Assembly: GCA_028823035.1 (NCBI GenBank)
Contig: JAPKCI010000011.1
Span: forward strand, 1 to 57,643
DNA length: 57,643 nucleotides
Reading direction: 5' to 3'
Source of the DNA: Rubripirellula sp.
GTDB taxonomy: Bacteria > Planctomycetota > Planctomycetia > Pirellulales > Pirellulaceae
The position numbers and the translations under genes are program-made. The first letter of the stretch is position 1. Every line of letters starts with the position of its first letter. The notes below the pieces were generated by a model. That model made no database searches, was not told the DNA's origin, and saw only the letters and a list, made by a program, of their open reading frames with translations. Below, piece by piece: positions 14,809 through 22,272 of this stretch.

Positions 14809-15903
14809 ATGTCTGAACTTCCGCTCCGTTTACAGCGACTCAAAGATTCACTGAGTGAACTGGAAATCGATGCGATGCTGGTCACTGACGAGATCAATGT
14901 GCGGTACCTGTCGGGATTTACCGGTGACAGCAGTTCTCTGGTGGTTGCTGGTATCGGTACCAGCATTCTGAGTGACGGTCGATACACTGCGCAGATTGCA
15001 CAGCAATGCACCGGCATCGAGGTGATGATACGGACGTCCAGTCAACTTCTGCCCGATTTGACAAAATCGGCGTTGCAGGATTTGGGGCTGAAACGTGTCG
15101 GTATTGAAGCTGACAAGCTGACTTTGGCTGACTACCAGTTTCTGTCCACGACCTGTGGGGGGATCGAGTTCGTTTCAACGACGGGCGTGGTCGAAGCCTT
15201 GAGGATGATCAAAGATGAGTCTGAAATCGCAGCGACACGACGAGCCGTTGAGATTGCCGAACAGGTGTTTCAAGAGGTATGCCCCTCGCTCACCCGTCAA
15301 CACACCGAACTTGCCATCGCGCATGATCTCGAGCATCGGATGCGGTCGCTTGGCGCCCAAGGCTGCAGCTTTCCGCCGATTGTCGCTGCCGGTTCGGGAG
15401 GAGCCCTGCCGCACTACCACCCGCAGAATGTCGCGATTGACGATCACAAGACACTCTTGATCGACTGGGGTGCGAAATATCAGGGCTATGCGAGTGATTT
15501 GACGCGGACCCTGCATCGCCCAGGGGTAAGCGATGCGTTCAAGAGGGCTTACGAGGGCGTTTTGGAGGCGCAAATGGCGGCAATTGAGATGATTCGGCCC
15601 GGTGTTTTGGCGCGTGATGTGGATGCGGCCGCACGGCAGGTTCTCGACCGGCACGGCATTCTGGATGCCTTCAAGCACGGGCTTGGGCATGGTACCGGCC
15701 TACAAATTCATGAATCTCCCAGGATGTCACCGATCAGTGAAGAAATACTCGATACCGGCATGATTATTACCGTGGAACCGGGTGTTTATTATGATGGAGA
15801 CTTCGGAATCAGGCTTGAGGATGACATTTTGGTGACAGAATCTGGCCATGAGGTCTTAAGTAGCTTGCCTAAGGGACTCGATGATTGCCGATTGATCCTG
15901 TAA
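14809..15903 (+). CDS. Xaa-Pro aminopeptidase / M24 family dipeptidase
   Basis: 364 residues. The N-terminal creatinase-like domain (MSELPLRLQRLKDSLSELEIDAMLVTDEINVRYLSGFTGDSS…) is followed by the pita-bread M24 domain. All five dimetal ligands are visible: two Asp in LIDWGAKYQGYASDLTRT, His in HGLGHGTGLQIHE, Glu in ITVEPGVYY, and Glu in GIRLEDDILV. The substrate-binding PHYHP histidine is present too. It removes N-terminal residues linked to proline or splits Xaa-Pro dipeptides in the cytoplasm. It lies just before accB, matching the pepP/pepQ-efp-acc gene neighbourhood found in many bacteria. Confidence 0.93.
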   Translation: MSELPLRLQRLKDSLSELEIDAMLVTDEINVRYLSGFTGDSSSLVVAGIGTSILSDGRYTAQIAQQCTGIEVMIRTSSQLLPDLTKSALQDLGLKRVGIEADKLTLADYQFLSTTCGGIEFVSTTGVVEALRMIKDESEIAATRRAVEIAEQVFQEVCPSLTRQHTELAIAHDLEHRMRSLGAQGCSFPPIVAAGSGGALPHYHPQNVAIDDHKTLLIDWGAKYQGYASDLTRTLHRPGVSDAFKRAYEGVLEAQMAAIEMIRPGVLARDVDAAARQVLDRHGILDAFKHGLGHGTGLQIHESPRMSPISEEILDTGMIITVEPGVYYDGDFGIRLEDDILVTESGHEVLSSLPKGLDDCRLIL

Positions 15904-16031
15904 AACCGTAACATCATTAGTTGGTATATCGTCAAGAATCAGTCACTTCAATCTGACAAGGATTGACTGTTTCTCCTATTTATCCCAGAGCCACAGTTGT
16001 CTCATTTCAAATTTATTGCGGCGAAGCAGGT

Positions 16032-16508
16032 ATGACTAAAGGGCAAAAGCCAAAGGATGTATTCGATATCGTGCGGATTCGCGAGATCATCGAATTGATG
16101 GAGGAGCATGACCTTAGTGAGGTCGACCTTCAGCAGGGTGATGAAAAGATCAAGTTGAACCGAGGCGGTGCCGCACCTGTTTTTGGCGCACTACCGCCAC
16201 TCGCAGCGGCCTCTGCGGTCACAGCTGGTCAGGGTTCTGATTCATCTCCTGATAATTCGGATGCGGGCACGGTGACGATCAACGCACCTATGGTCGGCAC
16301 CTTCTATTTGCGGGCCAATCCGGAATCCGATCCCTTTGTCAAAGTGGGTGATCGAGTTTCAGAAGACACTGTTGTGTGCATCGTCGAGGCGATGAAGGTT
16401 TTCAATGAGATTCCGGCTGAGTGCAGCGGAAAGATCGTTGAGGTTCTGGTCAGCGAGCAGGACCCAGTTGATTTTGGCAGGCCGATGTTTCGCGTCGAGC
16501 TCAATTAA
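16032..16508 (+). CDS. accB: Biotin carboxyl carrier protein of acetyl-CoA carboxylase
   Basis: 158 residues from the ATG at 16032; the frame is open from 15963, but the upstream 23 residues are unlike AccB, and GAAGCAGG sits just before this ATG. An N-terminal helical part (VFDIVRIREIIELMEEHDLSEVDL) leads to a flexible Ala/Ser/Asp linker (about 47-78). The biotinyl domain follows, with the biotin lysine at residue 122 in VEAMKVFNEI. The thumb loop is also present. It carries carboxybiotin between biotin carboxylase (next gene) and the carboxyltransferase in the first step of fatty-acid synthesis. accC starts 141 bases downstream. Confidence 0.95.
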   Translation: MTKGQKPKDVFDIVRIREIIELMEEHDLSEVDLQQGDEKIKLNRGGAAPVFGALPPLAAASAVTAGQGSDSSPDNSDAGTVTINAPMVGTFYLRANPESDPFVKVGDRVSEDTVVCIVEAMKVFNEIPAECSGKIVEVLVSEQDPVDFGRPMFRVELN

Positions 16509-16649
16509 ATGGCTGCCGGTTTGCGGCTTTGAAACATTTCGTAAGTTCCCTCGAGAACGTCCTTTGAGAAAATGTGCTAGCGACTTCGTAGCACAGAAGC
16601 GTCATTAGTTTTACTCCTGTCCACCGCGATCCTTTTCGACCGTTGATCT

Positions 16650-17993
16650 GTGTTCAAAAAGATACTGATAGCCAATCGTGGCGAAATCGCCCTTCGCATC
16701 ATTCGCGCCTGCCGTGAAATGGGCATCCAGTCGGTCGCTGTTTACAGTGAGGCCGACGTCGACTCGATGCACGTTACCTTGGCGGACGAAGCGTATTGCG
16801 TTGGTCCTGCTCGAAGTATCGACAGCTATCTGAAGATCGACCAAATCATTGCGGCAGCCGAGGTGGGCGATGTCGATGCGATTCACCCCGGATACGGTTT
16901 TCTTGCCGAAAACTCGCATTTCAACGAAGTCTGTCGATCCAGTGGATTCGAATTCATCGGTCCGAGTCCCGCAGCGATGGAAAAGCTGGGTGACAAGAAC
17001 ACCGCGCGGGCGATGGCGGTCGCTAGTAATGTGCCGGTGGTTCCCGGCAGCGCCGGACTTGTCGAGACCGATCGCGAAGCTCTCGAGATTGCACGCGAGA
17101 TCGGGTTCCCGGTCTTGATCAAGGCGACCGCCGGTGGCGGCGGTAAAGGGATGCGCGTGGCGGAGTCGGAAGAAATGCTGGTTGCGGCAGTGAATCAGGC
17201 TCGTACCGAGGCCCAGGCAGCGTTCGGAAACGGCGGCGTGTATCTGGAACGCTACGTTGCGAATCCTCGCCATATTGAAGTGCAGGTGATCGCGGACAAC
17301 CACGGTAATGTGGTTCACCTTTATGAACGTGATTGCAGTGTTCAGCGTCGGCATCAGAAACTGATCGAAGAGGCTCCCAGCCCCAACCTGCCAGCGCTAC
17401 AACGAAAAGAAATATGCGACGCTGCGGTACGGATGATTCGTGGCGCAGATTACAGCAACGCGGGGACAGTCGAATTCATCGTTGACGAGAATGATGAGTT
17501 CTTTTTCATTGAGGTCAACGCACGGATTCAGGTTGAGCACCCTGTTTCGGAAATGATCACTGGCGTCGACCTGATCAAAGCACAGATTACGGTTGCCGCG
17601 AATGAGCCGCTGGGTTTTTCCCAAGACGATATACAGTGCTCTGGACACGCCATCGAGTGTCGAATCAACGCGGAAAACCCCGATCTGAATTTCCAGCCGA
17701 ATCCTGGCAAAATCACCAAGCTTTATACGCCCGGTGGCTTTGGGGTGCGATTCGACTCGCACGTTTATGGTGGCTACAACGTACCGCCCCATTACGATTC
17801 GATGATCGGCAAGCTGATCATTCATCGACCCACTCGCGAAGAGGCGATTGCGACGATGCGTCGTGCTTTGGCTGAAATGCAGGTTGAGGGAATCTCGACG
17901 ACTGCAGCATTTCATGATCGGGTGCTGCAGCATCCCGAATTCATTGCGGGCAAGCACAATACAAAGTTCGTCGAACGCGAGTTTATGGATTGA
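16650..17993 (+). CDS. accC: Biotin carboxylase of acetyl-CoA carboxylase
   Basis: 447 residues, the standard AccC length, with a GTG start at 16650 giving [26 protein letters not shown]. The pre-ATP-grasp domain is followed by the ATP-grasp domain with its glycine-rich loop ([16 protein letters not shown]), the [19 protein letters not shown] block, the Mg-binding [25 protein letters not shown] block, and the C-terminal [11 protein letters not shown] domain. It uses ATP and bicarbonate to carboxylate biotin on AccB. accA and accD are not in the window. The next gene follows 9 bases later. Confidence 0.97.
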   Translation: MFKKILIANRGEIALRIIRACREMGIQSVAVYSEADVDSMHVTLADEAYCVGPARSIDSYLKIDQIIAAAEVGDVDAIHPGYGFLAENSHFNEVCRSSGFEFIGPSPAAMEKLGDKNTARAMAVASNVPVVPGSAGLVETDREALEIAREIGFPVLIKATAGGGGKGMRVAESEEMLVAAVNQARTEAQAAFGNGGVYLERYVANPRHIEVQVIADNHGNVVHLYERDCSVQRRHQKLIEEAPSPNLPALQRKEICDAAVRMIRGADYSNAGTVEFIVDENDEFFFIEVNARIQVEHPVSEMITGVDLIKAQITVAANEPLGFSQDDIQCSGHAIECRINAENPDLNFQPNPGKITKLYTPGGFGVRFDSHVYGGYNVPPHYDSMIGKLIIHRPTREEAIATMRRALAEMQVEGISTTAAFHDRVLQHPEFIAGKHNTKFVEREFMD

Positions 17994-18002
17994 TTCCTGC
18001 AG

Positions 18003-18680
18003 ATGCTTAATGTCCTTGATTCAATCGACCCTTTCACGATCTTATTGGCATTGATGCCGTTGATCGCTTATCTACTGGTATTCAGTCTGGTTCGACTATC
18101 GGGCCGGGCGCTGGTGACATCGGGTGGCCGTGATGTCGCTGCCTTGGCGATGGCGGTCGCTGGTTTACTCGCGGTGGGGCCTGCCGAATTGTTTTTTCCC
18201 ACGGCAGCTGCGACGATGTTTGGACCGGTCGTGTGGATCGCGTTGGCCGTGTTCTACGGGCTCAGTGTGTCACTGATCTCGCTCAGTTTACCACCTCGCG
18301 TTGTCGTTTATGGACGCACGGCTGAGGAGCTCTACGAGCCTTTGCTAGCAGCGTCCAAGTCGATTGATGCAAATGCAATCGGCGATGAGCGTTTGCTGCA
18401 GTTGACTCTGCCCGGATCGGGCGTGCACTTGCGAATCGATGGGCACCATGGGATTGATTATGCTCAGGTCGTTGCCTTTGAACCAAATGTATCGCTCCGA
18501 TTCTGGAGCAAACTGTTGGCTGCTACTCGGCAGCATGTTCAACAGCAGAAAGCTCCGTTGCCCCGCAGAGGGTTCGCCATGCTGTTCTTTGCTGTAGCGC
18601 TGAGTTGCATTCTTGTGACGCAGAGTTTCAGTAATCAGGAACTATTGGTCGAAGGATTTCGCGAATGGTTGTGGCGGTAG
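18003..18680 (+). CDS. Hypothetical membrane protein between accC and efpL
   Basis: 225 residues, not recognised. Three hydrophobic helices occupy about residues 8-100 (TILLALMPLIAYLLVFSLV; DVAALAMAVAGLLAVGPAELFF; GPVVWIALAVFYGLSVSLISL). A soluble middle domain of about 90 residues follows, including GRTAEELYEPLLAASKSIDANAIGDERLLQLTLPGSGVHLRI and HHGIDYAQVVAFEPN. A last helix near 190-205 (RGFAMLFFAVALSCILV) ends the protein. It begins 9 bases after accC and ends 44 bases before efpL, so it is probably co-transcribed with both. No function is inferred. Confidence 0.75.
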   Translation: MLNVLDSIDPFTILLALMPLIAYLLVFSLVRLSGRALVTSGGRDVAALAMAVAGLLAVGPAELFFPTAAATMFGPVVWIALAVFYGLSVSLISLSLPPRVVVYGRTAEELYEPLLAASKSIDANAIGDERLLQLTLPGSGVHLRIDGHHGIDYAQVVAFEPNVSLRFWSKLLAATRQHVQQQKAPLPRRGFAMLFFAVALSCILVTQSFSNQELLVEGFREWLWR

Positions 18681-18724
18681 TAACACATTGCTGATGATGA
18701 CTCTGTTATCCAGGAATTAGGAAA

Positions 18725-19288
18725 GTGCAAGCGAAAGATATCAAGACCGGAACGGTCGTTGTTTATGACGGAAACCCAGTGGTGATTCAGGGCATCACCG
18801 TTCATTCGCCGTCCGCCAGAGGGGCTGCCACCCTTTATAAGTTCAGGGCTAGAAACGTGGTGACCGGTAACAAAGTTGACCTGACGATGAAAGGCACTGA
18901 ATCGCTTGGCGAGGCGGACTTCTCACGCAGGAACGTGCAGGTCATGTACTCGGATGCCACCAGCATGTTTCTGATGGATCAGGAGGACTTTCAGCAGTAC
19001 GAATTGCCCTTGGAGGATCTGGAGGATCAATCGCCGTACATCACGGAAGGGCTCGAGGGCATGCGAGCTCTGATTTACAATGATGCTTGTGTTGGATTGG
19101 AAGTCCCGGCATCGGTAGAGCTTCTGATCACCCAGTGTGATCCAGGGGTCAAGGGGAATTCAGCCACTTCTCGAACCAAACCGGCGACTTTGGAAACCGG
19201 GTTGGTCGTGCAGGTACCCGAATATATCAAGCAGGGTGAACGATTGAAAATCGACACTCGTACAGGTGAGTATCTGTCCCGTGCTTAG
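18725..19288 (+). CDS. efpL: Elongation factor P-like protein, EfpL/YeiP type
   Basis: 187 residues with a GTG start at 18725, preceded by AGGAATTAGGAAA. Three beta-barrel domains are seen as in EF-P: KOW-like N-domain, central OB domain (VQVMYSDATSMFLMDQEDFQQYELP) and C-terminal OB domain with the ITQCDPGVKGNSATSRTKPATLETGLVVQVPEYI signature. The tip loop reads HSPSARGAATLYKFR with Arg at residue 32, as in E. coli YeiP (EfpL), and not the lysine loop of classical EF-P. It should bind ribosomes stalled at proline-rich stretches. It sits in the acc/pepP neighbourhood where classical efp is usually found. An older annotation might call it simply efp. Confidence 0.88.
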   Translation: MQAKDIKTGTVVVYDGNPVVIQGITVHSPSARGAATLYKFRARNVVTGNKVDLTMKGTESLGEADFSRRNVQVMYSDATSMFLMDQEDFQQYELPLEDLEDQSPYITEGLEGMRALIYNDACVGLEVPASVELLITQCDPGVKGNSATSRTKPATLETGLVVQVPEYIKQGERLKIDTRTGEYLSRA

Positions 19289-19410
19289 CAGAGTCTTAAG
19301 ATTAGTTTTCGGGCGAATGGCGTTTTTAGGCTTGATTGGGGCTCTGGCGTCTACCGGCTGGTATTCTCACACGGATTTGCACGCTGTGCTAAACTAATCG
19401 CTTGCTTAAT

Positions 19411-19462
19411 TGAAAGTTCCCGACCGCTGCATGGTCGTGTGATTCTTTCAAACGGACAGCTT
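19411..19462. promoter_or_regulatory. Inverted repeat upstream of the Gfo/Idh/MocA gene
   Basis: CGACC (19421-19425) and GGTCG (19433-19437) pair across a 7-nt loop. An outer TGAAAG (19411-19416) and CTTTCA a little downstream can extend the stem with interior mismatches. It lies in the leader of the gene starting at 19507. Role unknown. Confidence 0.3.
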
Positions 19463-19506
19463 CACCAGCCCTTTTATCCCTCCAATTCACTAGCCGGAAA
19501 GTCCAG

Positions 19507-20832
19507 ATGAAGAGTCATGCCCCTAAGAAATCGAGTCAGATGCAGCGTCGTGGATTCCTCAAGGCAACGGGTGCCAGTGCGTTGGCGGTCGGTGTATGGA
19601 GCGAATTACCAGCTCAGGAATCCAAGTCAGCAAACGACAAGCTGAAGATCTTGTGTGTGGGAACTGCCAACCGCGCCTCAGCTGACATTGATGGAGTGCA
19701 AAGTCAGGATATTGTCGGGCTCTGCGATATTGATCAGAACTACCTCGATCGGGCGGCGAAGCGATTCCCTGATGCCAAGTGCTATGCCGACTATCGCGAA
19801 ATGATAGCTGAAGAGGCAGACAAAGCGGACGCAATCGTGGTCGCAACGGCCGATCACAATCATGCCCCTGCTGCCATTCGTGGAATCAACGCCGGGCTAC
19901 ACTGCTACTGCGAGAAACCCCTCACGCATACGGTTCAAGAAGCTCGCACGATTGCTGCGGCTTCCAAAGCCAAGGGTGTGGCAACTCAGATGGGAACTCA
20001 AATTCACGCCGGTGATAATTATCGTCGCGTGGTAGAGATCATTCAGGCAGGAACGATCGGCGATGTGAAGGAAGTTCACGTCTGGGTCGGAAAAGGCTGG
20101 GGCGGTGGTGATCGCCCCGAGGTAGGAACAGCACCGCCAGAGAACCTCAGTTGGGATCTGTGGTTGGGACCGGCTCCTGTGCGACCCTTTGCACCAGGAC
20201 GTTACCATCCCGCCCAGTGGAGGCGATGGTGGGACTTCGGTCAGGGAACGCTGGGTGACATGGGTTGTCACTACATGGATCTGCCGTTCTGGGCTTTGGA
20301 TCTGCGGCATCCAACTTCCATTGAAGCCGAAGGGGCGGAAGTCCATCCAGAAACGTGCCCCTTGGGACTGGTGGTGAAGTATAAGTTCCCAGCTCGTGGT
20401 GATAAGCCGGCGCTCGATTTGACTTGGTACGACGGTAACAAGACACCTCGCGAAGTTGCGGGAGAAAAGGTTCCCGGAAGCGGGGTCATGTTTGTCGGCA
20501 CCGAAGGGCACATGTTTGCCTCGTACGGCAATTACAAGCTGTTCCCGAAAGAAAAATTTACGGACTTTAAGCCACCAGAGCAGAGTATCCCAAAATCTAT
20601 CGGCCATCACGCCGAGTGGATCAAGGCCTGTAAAGATGGTTCACCAACGACTTGTAATTTTGACTATTCCGGTGCTTTGACCGAATCGGTGCTATTGGGC
20701 AATGTCGCTTACCGAACCGGCAAACAGATCGACTGGGACGGTGAGAACCTCAAGGCAACCAACTGCCCCGAGGCCGAACAATACCTTCGCAAAGAGTATC
20801 GTCCCGGCTGGGAAGTTGAATTCAGCGGCTGA
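19507..20832 (+). CDS. Tat-exported Gfo/Idh/MocA family oxidoreductase
   Basis: 441 residues. The N-terminus is a twin-arginine leader (MQRRGFLKATGASALAVGVW, with two further Met-Lys residues upstream). A Rossmann domain follows (KILCVGTANRASADIDG, then VGLCDIDQNYLDRAAKRFPDAKCYADYREM and the CEKPLTHTVQEA signature with the conserved EKP). The C-terminal alpha/beta domain has WDFGQGTLGDMGCHYMDLPFWAL, the GDMGxHxxD metal/substrate site. NAD(P)-dependent sugar or inositol oxidation is the family role; for a Tat-exported version the cofactor is folded in before export. It stands alone; the LRR lipoprotein follows on the same strand. Confidence 0.9.
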   Translation: MKSHAPKKSSQMQRRGFLKATGASALAVGVWSELPAQESKSANDKLKILCVGTANRASADIDGVQSQDIVGLCDIDQNYLDRAAKRFPDAKCYADYREMIAEEADKADAIVVATADHNHAPAAIRGINAGLHCYCEKPLTHTVQEARTIAAASKAKGVATQMGTQIHAGDNYRRVVEIIQAGTIGDVKEVHVWVGKGWGGGDRPEVGTAPPENLSWDLWLGPAPVRPFAPGRYHPAQWRRWWDFGQGTLGDMGCHYMDLPFWALDLRHPTSIEAEGAEVHPETCPLGLVVKYKFPARGDKPALDLTWYDGNKTPREVAGEKVPGSGVMFVGTEGHMFASYGNYKLFPKEKFTDFKPPEQSIPKSIGHHAEWIKACKDGSPTTCNFDYSGALTESVLLGNVAYRTGKQIDWDGENLKATNCPEAEQYLRKEYRPGWEVEFSG

Positions 20833-20981
20833 ATTCAGCAGTGACTCGAGAAGTTAACATGTCATGCTGCGAGCCGGGTTCTGCTCGGACGCAGTCGTCT
20901 TGTCTTTCGGCTTTGGCGGTCTCGCCTGCTGCGAGACGCCATCCAACGGTTTTCGCGGTTCCAGACGCACGGGAGTCCAGG

Positions 20982-22109
20982 TTGTCACGTTCGCTTCTTT
21001 TCATTGTCGGGCTGTTGGTTTTCGTTGGCTGCGATGTTGAACCCAGTAACGGTCCGTCGATACCGGATGAAGCAGAGGGTAGCGATGCAGCGGGATCGCC
21101 AAGTGCCAGTCTGACGCCTGTGGATCCTCAGGATGCGGTGGCGGAGATCGAGGCAGTGACGGACAAGATCCGCCGCGATTCCAGAGGCGCTATTATCGAT
21201 GTGGACTTTCGTGGGCTCACGATTGATGACAGCCAACTTGCATCTTTGGTTCGGTTCCCTCGCTTGAGGGCGGTCCGGCTTGGCGGAACCGCTGTGACAG
21301 ACGAGGGAATGAAAACCATCGGCCAGATTGCCAGTCTGGAAGACCTTGATCTACGTGACTGCGCAATTAGCGATGATGGACTCGCCCATCTGGTTTCTCT
21401 CGGTCGGCTCAAGGCGCTTCGGCTTTCAGGCAAAAGTGGTGTCTGCAGTGTCAGTGATGATGGGATGGTTCACGTCGCCAAACTCGGGAATCTTAAACTG
21501 CTTGCGATTGACTTTCTTTGGATTAGTGAGGACGGCATCAAATCGATCGTCGGACTCAAAAATCTTGAAGAACTTTACATGGCTGAAACCACGATTGGCA
21601 ATGAAGCAGTCCTTCTGTTTGCACAGTTCCCCAAATTGACCAAACTGAGGATTGCTCGCAACCAGATTGATGCCAGTGGAGTTGCAGATCTTGCAAAGCT
21701 TCAACATTTGCGAGAACTGGACCTGAGTGAGTGCGCCCAGCTTCTTGATGATGCAACGGGACCGCTTGCGGAACTCAAGAAACTGAAGAAACTGAACCTC
21801 TGGCGGTTGAATATTTCCGATGCTGGTATCCAGCCGCTCAAAGGACTGACTGCCTTGGAATCCTTGAACCTGGACAATACTCGGCTCAGCGACGAGGGAA
21901 TGGCCTATTTGAGTGGACTGACAAACTTGACCTTTCTGCACCTCGGGTCGACTCAGATAACAGACGCGGGACTCAACTCACTGGCAGGTTTATCCAAGCT
22001 TGAGGACCTCAGAGTCACGCGGACGGCGGTCACCAAAGACGGGGTAGCCGCGCTAAGCAAAATGCTTCCTAATGCCAAGATCCAGCTTGAATACATCGAA
22101 GGTCAGTAA
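20982..22109 (+). CDS. Leucine-rich-repeat lipoprotein
   Basis: 375 residues from a TTG at 20982, chosen because GGGAG lies 6 bases upstream and because it begins a lipoprotein signal exactly (SRSLLFIVGLLVFVGC, lipobox VFVGC). The frame is open back to 20841, but that part does not read like protein. After an acidic linker (about 20-60) come about ten leucine-rich repeats of the planctomycete/ribonuclease-inhibitor-like type, each near 23-25 residues, for example LASLEDLDLRDCAISDDGLAHL, LKGLTALESLNLDNTRLSDEGM and LTNLTFLHLGSTQITDAGLNSL. Likely a membrane-anchored binding scaffold; ligand unknown. Confidence 0.82.
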   Translation: MSRSLLFIVGLLVFVGCDVEPSNGPSIPDEAEGSDAAGSPSASLTPVDPQDAVAEIEAVTDKIRRDSRGAIIDVDFRGLTIDDSQLASLVRFPRLRAVRLGGTAVTDEGMKTIGQIASLEDLDLRDCAISDDGLAHLVSLGRLKALRLSGKSGVCSVSDDGMVHVAKLGNLKLLAIDFLWISEDGIKSIVGLKNLEELYMAETTIGNEAVLLFAQFPKLTKLRIARNQIDASGVADLAKLQHLRELDLSECAQLLDDATGPLAELKKLKKLNLWRLNISDAGIQPLKGLTALESLNLDNTRLSDEGMAYLSGLTNLTFLHLGSTQITDAGLNSLAGLSKLEDLRVTRTAVTKDGVAALSKMLPNAKIQLEYIEGQ

Positions 22110-22272
22110 CTGCTTTGCGGCTTCGACGTCCACTCCGCCGAAAAAAACGCGGTAGATGGGAGTCTCGCGTTTTGAGTTGAGTCGTTAGATTGTCGTTTAG
22201 TCAGGGGACTGGGATGTTGTGGTTCTAGGAACCGACCCGCCTCTAATTTCCTCCAACGGCAGCAGCGTCCGC

